Under the pieces are notes generated by a model. The model did not search any database. It had not been told where the DNA came from and saw only the letters and a list, made by a program, of their open reading frames with translations. A program made the translations under genes and the position numbers. Positions 58,733-64,000 of a DNA stretch of 64,000 bases are shown one piece after another. This DNA is from Mastigias papua. Taxonomy: Eukaryota > Cnidaria > Scyphozoa > Rhizostomeae > Mastigiidae. Positions within the stretch are counted from its first letter, which is position 1, and the number at the start of each line of letters is the position of its first letter. The DNA is taken from assembly GCA_964019165.1 (NCBI GenBank), contig OZ025274.1, positions 12,200,407-12,264,406 of the forward strand, read 5' to 3'.

Positions 58733-59819
58733 TATTCAAGTCCCGAGCGTAGTCCAGTTGATTGCCAATCAATGTAGAACATAAATTTGATATAAAAACA
58801 TTGCCCATTGTTGATCCAAGCATAGCTTCGGTTTACTTTGGCGATGGGGAAGGGGGATCTCTTTAACTATATTTTGTAAAGGGGGTAACAGCACAAAATA
58901 GATTGAGACCCAGTGTGTTAGAATCTAGAATTCTAGATGCTAAACATTCCAAACATTCCAACTGGGAGACCAGTATTTAGGATGTAGGTTGTTGTTAATT
59001 AAAATTTTTGTTGCAATACTGTAATTATAATATATTTTACAGTATTATCGTAGCTTGAGAAAACAATTAATTTGCTACTCTCTCGCTCTTTCCAAGAGGC
59101 AGGGGTCATCCTAAAGGCCTTCCATTTTCCAAAATTGGCAGTTCCAGCATAATATTTGGCAGTGCTAATTGAAGAATTAGGCAGTTCTATCTTTCACTTG
59201 TCTTTGCCTCACAAAATGTAGGACGGTATCATAGGAATGATAGCATAAGTAAACCACTATTTCATGGGCAATATACAATTCTTACTTCAGAATGTACGTT
59301 TCTTGATTCGTAATTTTGTCAGAACTGCGGCAGCTGCAAATTTTCCATAAGACGACCTCTGAAGGCTCCTGTTTTTGTACACGTTCCAGTTTTCTATCTA
59401 AATCTCTCATTTTTCCAGTGGCTTTCAGTAAAAAGTTTTGAGCGATGGCCCGACATTTGTGCATGTCATTAATGAAAGATTTTTCTGAAAAACATCACAT
59501 TCGAATTGGCAATAGTCGTTGACAAAGATTACTATACGGGCTAGATAAATTAGACCTTGATTGGTGTTTCTTTGACATATTTACAAAAATTAGAAAGGAA
59601 TGAAAAAGAAAGAATATGCTATAATGTAGTTTCACGTAGTAAACTTGGTATAATAAACATCTCATTTTATTAAAATCTAGACAAAATAACGAGTAAAGAT
59701 TTTTATCAATGATGAGGGAAAGAAGAAATAAGTAATCTAAAAAAAGGAATATCGGTTTATTAAATGTTTTTTCACATCATAAAATGTTTTAAAAACTGTC
59801 CCTTGAAAACCTCTGAGGG

Positions 59820-61520
59820 GCCCATTAGGAGCATAAAAGCGGCTATGCAGGAGCTCTATTGATAGATCTCTCTAAAGCTTTTGACTGCATAGATCAAGAA
59901 TTATTAATAGCAATATTGCATGCCTATGGCCTTAGTAGAAATGCCCTTAAAATGATTCATAGTAATTTGTCAAAAAGCTACAGAGAGTCAAAATTAATGG
60001 TTCATATAGCACATGGAAGGAGGTTAACAAAGGAATCCCACAGGGATCTGTCTTAGGACCTTTGCTTTTTAACATTTTTTTGAATGATTTGTTTCATTTG
60101 ATGAACAGATCCGAAATATGCAACTACGCTGATGATACGACAATTCATGTATGCAACTCAAAGATTGAATGTGTCATAGATGGCTTAGAGCAAGATGCTA
60201 CTCAGTTAGCAACCTGGTATCCTGAACATTATATGAAATTGAATGTAGATAAATGTCATCTCAGATGGCTCAGTTGGTAGAGCACCGACGTACAATGTCA
60301 GGGGTCGCGAGTTCGAATCCCGCTCGGGTCGGTTATTTCCTCGCACTTTCACTTTTCATAAATGTCATCTAGTGATATTTGGTGAAAAAAGTAAAAAGAT
60401 GAAAATACATATTGGAGGGGCTGTAATAGAAGAGAGTGATGAAGAAACACTGCTAGGGATAACGCTAGATACAAAGCTTAGCTTCAAAAGTCATGTGCAG
60501 TCACTTTGCAGAAATGCAAGCCAGAAGCTGCACGCACTATCTAGAATTTCGATTTTCATGGATTCAAAAAGGTAAAATTGATGATGAATACTTTGATATT
60601 GTCACATTTCAGCTACTGCCCTCTGATATGGATGTTCCATGATAGGGAATAAAATACAGGAGAGGGCTCTTAGAATCGCATACAGAGATAACACTTCTCA
60701 ATTTAAAGAGTTGTTAAAAAAAGATGATTCGGTATCTATTCATCAGAAACTTGATTTATTCGAAAGGGACATTTTAGAACAAACTCTTATGAACCTCAAA
60801 GTACTTATTCGAGAAAGGGGGAGATATAATGTTTTGATTCCATATTTAGTCATATAATAAATTATCATAAATTAGTAGCATAGCTTTAGAGCACGTGTAG
60901 TTAGTTTTTCAGATTAGTATTTGAAGACATTGATCAGATATTATGCATGATAGGAAGATTGAAAACAAAATAAATAAAATACAGGAGAGGGCTCTTAGAA
61001 TCGCATACAGAGATAACACTTCTCAATTTAAAGAGCTGTTCGAAAAAGATAATTCGGCATCTGTTCATCAGAAGAACCTACAGTTGCTGATGAATGAGAT
61101 TTACAAAACCAAAAATCGGTGAATCCTCCGCTTATGATAGAAATTTTTGGCGATAAGGAAGTGCCCTATCAGCTAAGAAGCACGAGTAAACTAAATCTAC
61201 CAAAAGTGAGAACTACAAACTATGGTACAGATACAGTACGGTTCATGGGTCAAAGAGCGTGGGCAAAATTGCCAATAGAATTAAAGCTTCCAGCTCTTTG
61301 ACAGTTTTTAGAAAATATCTGAAGTCAGAGAAATGCGGACATTGCAACTGTAGGATATACAAGACTTTTATTTATGGATTAGGGTATTTATAATTTTCAT
61401 ATTTTTCTCCTTCCTTTCACTTTTATCTTGTAAATAGCTGGCCTAAATTAGCTATAGTAAATTAGCTGCTATAAACAGCCAACTTTAAATTAAAGAGTTA
61501 ATAATAATAATAAATAATCG
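59820..61520 (+). mobile_element. CR1-like non-LTR retrotransposon, 5'-truncated and rearranged
   Basis: Contains the reverse-transcriptase core of a LINE: DLSKAFDCIDQELLI at 59859, KGIPQGSVLGPLLFNIFLND around 60020-60090 and the catalytic YADD within NYADDTTIHV near 60120. LLGITLDTKLSFKSH and the C-terminal tail (NPPLMIEIFGDKEVPYQLR, TTNYGTDTVRFMGQRAW) follow at 60440-61300. Frames are broken by frameshifts and stops, a SINE sits inside at 60262, and a segment is duplicated (60651-60710 and 60976-61032). The 3' end is a (TAA)n tail near 61500. Upstream ORF1, endonuclease and the start of the reverse transcriptase are missing. Confidence 0.85.
60249..60370 (+). mobile_element. tRNA-like SINE inserted in LINE, with 13-bp TSD
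   Basis: A 96-base insert (60262-60357) is flanked by exact copies of ATAAATGTCATCT (60249-60261 and 60358-60370). It carries a tRNA-like A box (TGGCTCAGTTGGTAGAGC) and B box (GGTCGCGAGTTCGAATCC), then a short unique 3' end. The T-arm almost pairs, but the 5' acceptor side does not match the 3' side, so it is a retroposed tRNA-like element, not a working tRNA gene. It is unrelated in its body to SINE family A. Confidence 0.85.
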
Positions 61521-63047
61521 AAAGGTTAGCATCCCTTAGGAGTTACACCAACCTCAAATTATATCGGTTACTGCCACTGCTGCTGTTCCTCCCGTTTTTA
61601 GATTACAGTCTATTTTCTCTAGCCTTTTTAAAGAAAATATTTCCAACTCCCCCTGTTTTTAAGAAATTGGTAGGAATGTCTGATATTATCAGGCCACAAC
61701 TTCCACACAAGATTCCTTTCATACTTCAATGGATAGTCTTGCTATCAGCTAGTAAACAGCTAGCTTTGAGCTTCTGTTCTCCCGGGGTGGTATATGTAAA
61801 ACAACTTTTCCCTTCTGCTCTTAAGCATGATGTTTCAATCTCTTCATCGCGGATGTTCCTGGACCATTGGACACTGTGCAGCAAGCATAGGGTGGACTAT
61901 CTAAACCTAAGCCTCAAGGTTACACTAATACGCATCTCTCCTCTACAGCCAATATAAACCATGTTCCAATGGCTTTGTTCTCACTGCCACTCGTAGGAAT
62001 TATGATTTGTTTCTTAACTTTTACATATATATTGCTTTTATACACCATGCTCCATTGGCCTAGTTCTCATTGCAATTCGTTGCTGGGATTACCCTTCACG
62101 CGTTTATTATGAGAAAACTGTTTTTCGTATAGTACTGTAACCTTCTTAGCTTTTCCATGACTTCAGTGCTGCCACTCTCTGAAGACTTTTGTAGAAAGAA
62201 TAGTCGATTCTGTATAACACTGCAGTGCTACACAGAGAGACAGCTACTGCAAAAGCAATACGCTCTACCAGATGAGATACCACAAGAAATCTATATAAGT
62301 TACGTAAAAGCGATGATTGTCTTTTAAACTATTTTTTATAAACCACTTTCTTACAGAAAAACGTGTACTTTCACAAGTATATTGTTTGCAAACAGAAGGC
62401 AAGACACAGTTCGCTCTTAAGTCTTGGAAAGCTCTCCAAGGTATCGCAGGCATAAAAAGACATTAACTTAATGGTAGTATAAAATGCTGATTAAAATTCA
62501 CCTTAACCCTGACTATGTATTTCAGCCTCTAGGCACTACTGCTTGATTGTTTGAAGGCCAGAGAGTCAAATATGAGATATCACTGTGTGTGTAATGTTTA
62601 TTATTGAGAAAAATGCAAATTATTCAAATATATGCAAAATGAAAATAAAAAGAAGTAATGTAAAAACGTAGAGGATTCCTCTAATATCATACAGAACTAG
62701 TCAACAATCTTCATCTTGACATCTGACAACAAACCATCAGGACATGGTCAATTAAAGTCAATCTACTGAATGAAAAGATTTGCCACCATGGTATAAACTA
62801 CAGTTAAAAAATTGAGGGTCTTCCTGGTGCTAGTAATATTTCCTTTATGCCCTCCTACTCTAAATATTGTTTATCACTTACGATCATGTCTGATCTGGAC
62901 CAAACCCTAATTCACAAACGACACTGTGTGTGGAGACAGCAGCGAAATGCATAAATCAAAAACGACGACATTAACTCTATTTGTGTGAGAACTAAGTTAT
63001 CGAAAAAGCTATCAGTAAAATTGTCCTTGGCTTAACCATGCAAGTCT
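61521..63047. other. Intergenic: 3' flank of sulfurtransferase gene
   Basis: No recognisable exon. A minus-strand AATAAA (TTTATT near 62599) could be the polyadenylation signal of the sulfurtransferase gene, about 440 bases after its stop. Other open frames are short and without motifs. Confidence 0.45.
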
Positions 63048-63484
63048 CTATGCCTCTTTGATAATGAGATCTGGGACTGTGGTGGCCCATTCAGCCCACG
63101 AGCCATCAAACAGCGCAATATCCTTACCTTTGGCATAATGAATACCAAATACGACAACAGAAGCTGCAATGCCTGAGCCACACGACGAGATAACCTCTTT
63201 ATCAAGGTCAATACCTTTCTGTTTAAAAGCATCCAAGATGGCGTCTGGCCCCTTCATGACGTTTTGTTCACGATTAAAGAGTGTAAAAAATGGCAAATTG
63301 ATTGCTTTGGCAAAATGGCCACTAGGAATGGCTGGATTTGGCTCAGGTGCAACGCCTTTGAACCTCCCCTCTGGACGTGCATCTACCACTTGAACAGGGT
63401 TCTCCTTTTGGCTATTTTCCTTGATGAAATTGAAATGCTGGACTAGCTCTGGTCTGAATTTGGGTTCATATTGACCAGTTGGCT
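63048..63484 (-). CDS. MPST: 3-mercaptopyruvate sulfurtransferase, last exon (5' part beyond right edge)
   Basis: This exon encodes the C-terminal rhodanese domain of a two-domain sulfurtransferase: VVDARPEGRFKG, a Glu-Pro-Asn-Pro segment and GHFAKAINLPF, the active-site loop SSCGSGIAAS with the catalytic Cys, and LFDGSWAEW near the end, with stop at 63048-63050. A CGSG loop is typical of mercaptopyruvate sulfurtransferase, while thiosulfate sulfurtransferase (rhodanese) has CRKG, so MPST-type is favoured. In animals the enzyme moves sulfur from mercaptopyruvate to thiols or cyanide in cytosol and mitochondria. The acceptor at 63484 is in phase 1. No upstream exon is visible before base 64000. 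Confidence 0.92.
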
Positions 63485-64000
63485 CTAAAATAGAAGAAGA
63501 TGTCTATGTATTTGGGATACATGATCATATCAAGTAGTATCATAGGTGAATTTGATAAAGTACAGTTTCTTCATGGAGGAAATGTCCAGCGTTATGACCA
63601 TGCCATTTTCTAAAGAAGTGACCATGCCATTTTCTGAAAAAGACCGCATTTCAGATTAAACCTAGAACAGTAAGACATCGAGTCTGACACCTCGTGCGAT
63701 CTTATGCTCTACAGTGGCGTAACCGACATAGGTTGGGGTTAGAGCTACTCCTAAGGGTCGCCAAGCCTTTTGAGACCCCAAAGGGCCCCCTCAGGAGTTT
63801 TCAATGGACAGACCTATTGCATTTATTGATGTAAAAATGCAAATAATAAGCAGATACTCCCTAGTAAACAGGTCGCCACTTATTGCTCCTTTTCTCCCTT
63901 ATTGATAAAAGTCCATATTCATCATAACGTCGAGATTTCGGGAAAAAATTTAAAGCTTGATAAGCCCCCCCCCCCCCCCAGTCAAAAAGCTTCCTAAGGG
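63485..64000. other. Intron of sulfurtransferase gene, to right edge
   Basis: No further exon of the gene is recognised. A run of 14 C lies at 63966-63979. Confidence 0.5.

Noticed and set aside
59282..59464. Minus-strand frame of 60 codons with a helical, charged sequence
   Set aside because: Could be a decayed transposase or exon, but there is no motif and no phase-compatible partner.
60262..60357. Functional tRNA gene
   Set aside because: A and B boxes are present, but the acceptor stem does not pair and the insert has SINE-type target-site duplications.

Overview
The window is nuclear DNA of an invertebrate animal. It is AT-rich, with long introns, canonical GT-AG splice sites, many microsatellites (above all (TA)n) and degraded transposable elements. 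The gene content (a RIM-binding protein, RPA1, a BACURD/KCTD adaptor, a mercaptopyruvate sulfurtransferase) and the style of the LINE fragments point to an early-branching or marine metazoan. A cnidarian is my best guess, but the sequence does not settle the species.

Layout, left to right. (1) About 0.5-10.9 kb, minus strand: the 5' part of RPA1 (replication protein A 70 kDa subunit), 11 exons, running off the left edge inside DNA-binding domain A. (2) 14.0-49.5 kb, minus strand: one very large gene for a RIM-binding protein. I reconstructed 30 coding exons that join in frame: an N-terminal coiled coil, SH3-1, three FN3 domains, a long acidic linker, SH3-2, SH3-3 and a short basic C-terminus, about 2,407 residues in all. 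(3) 16.1-21.0 kb, plus strand: a two-exon gene for a secreted, low-complexity protein of about 1,407 residues that I cannot assign to a family. It lies wholly inside the last intron of the RIM-binding protein gene on the opposite strand. (4) 52.8-56.9 kb, minus strand: a complete four-exon BACURD gene (KCTD10/KCTD13/TNFAIP1 family). (5) 63.0 kb to the right edge, minus strand: the last exon of a mercaptopyruvate sulfurtransferase.

The space between and within genes holds a 1.19-kb hAT transposon with an exact 8-bp target-site duplication and a truncated transposase, a pogo/Tigger-like MITE, a hAT-like MITE family (two copies), a GC-rich MITE family (two copies), a fold-back element, a tRNA-derived SINE family (five copies), a CR1-like LINE with a 96-bp tRNA-like SINE inserted in it, a minisatellite, and at least four copies of a hammerhead-ribozyme-like core (CTGATGA-stem-GAAAC), three of them beside TA-rich repeats.

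The genes do not form a pathway. They are independent transcription units, and every unit except the nested one is on the minus strand. The least explained object is the nested secreted protein. The most informative structural feature of the host gene is its runs of phase-symmetric exons, including a 21-nt microexon, which would let many exons be skipped without breaking frame.
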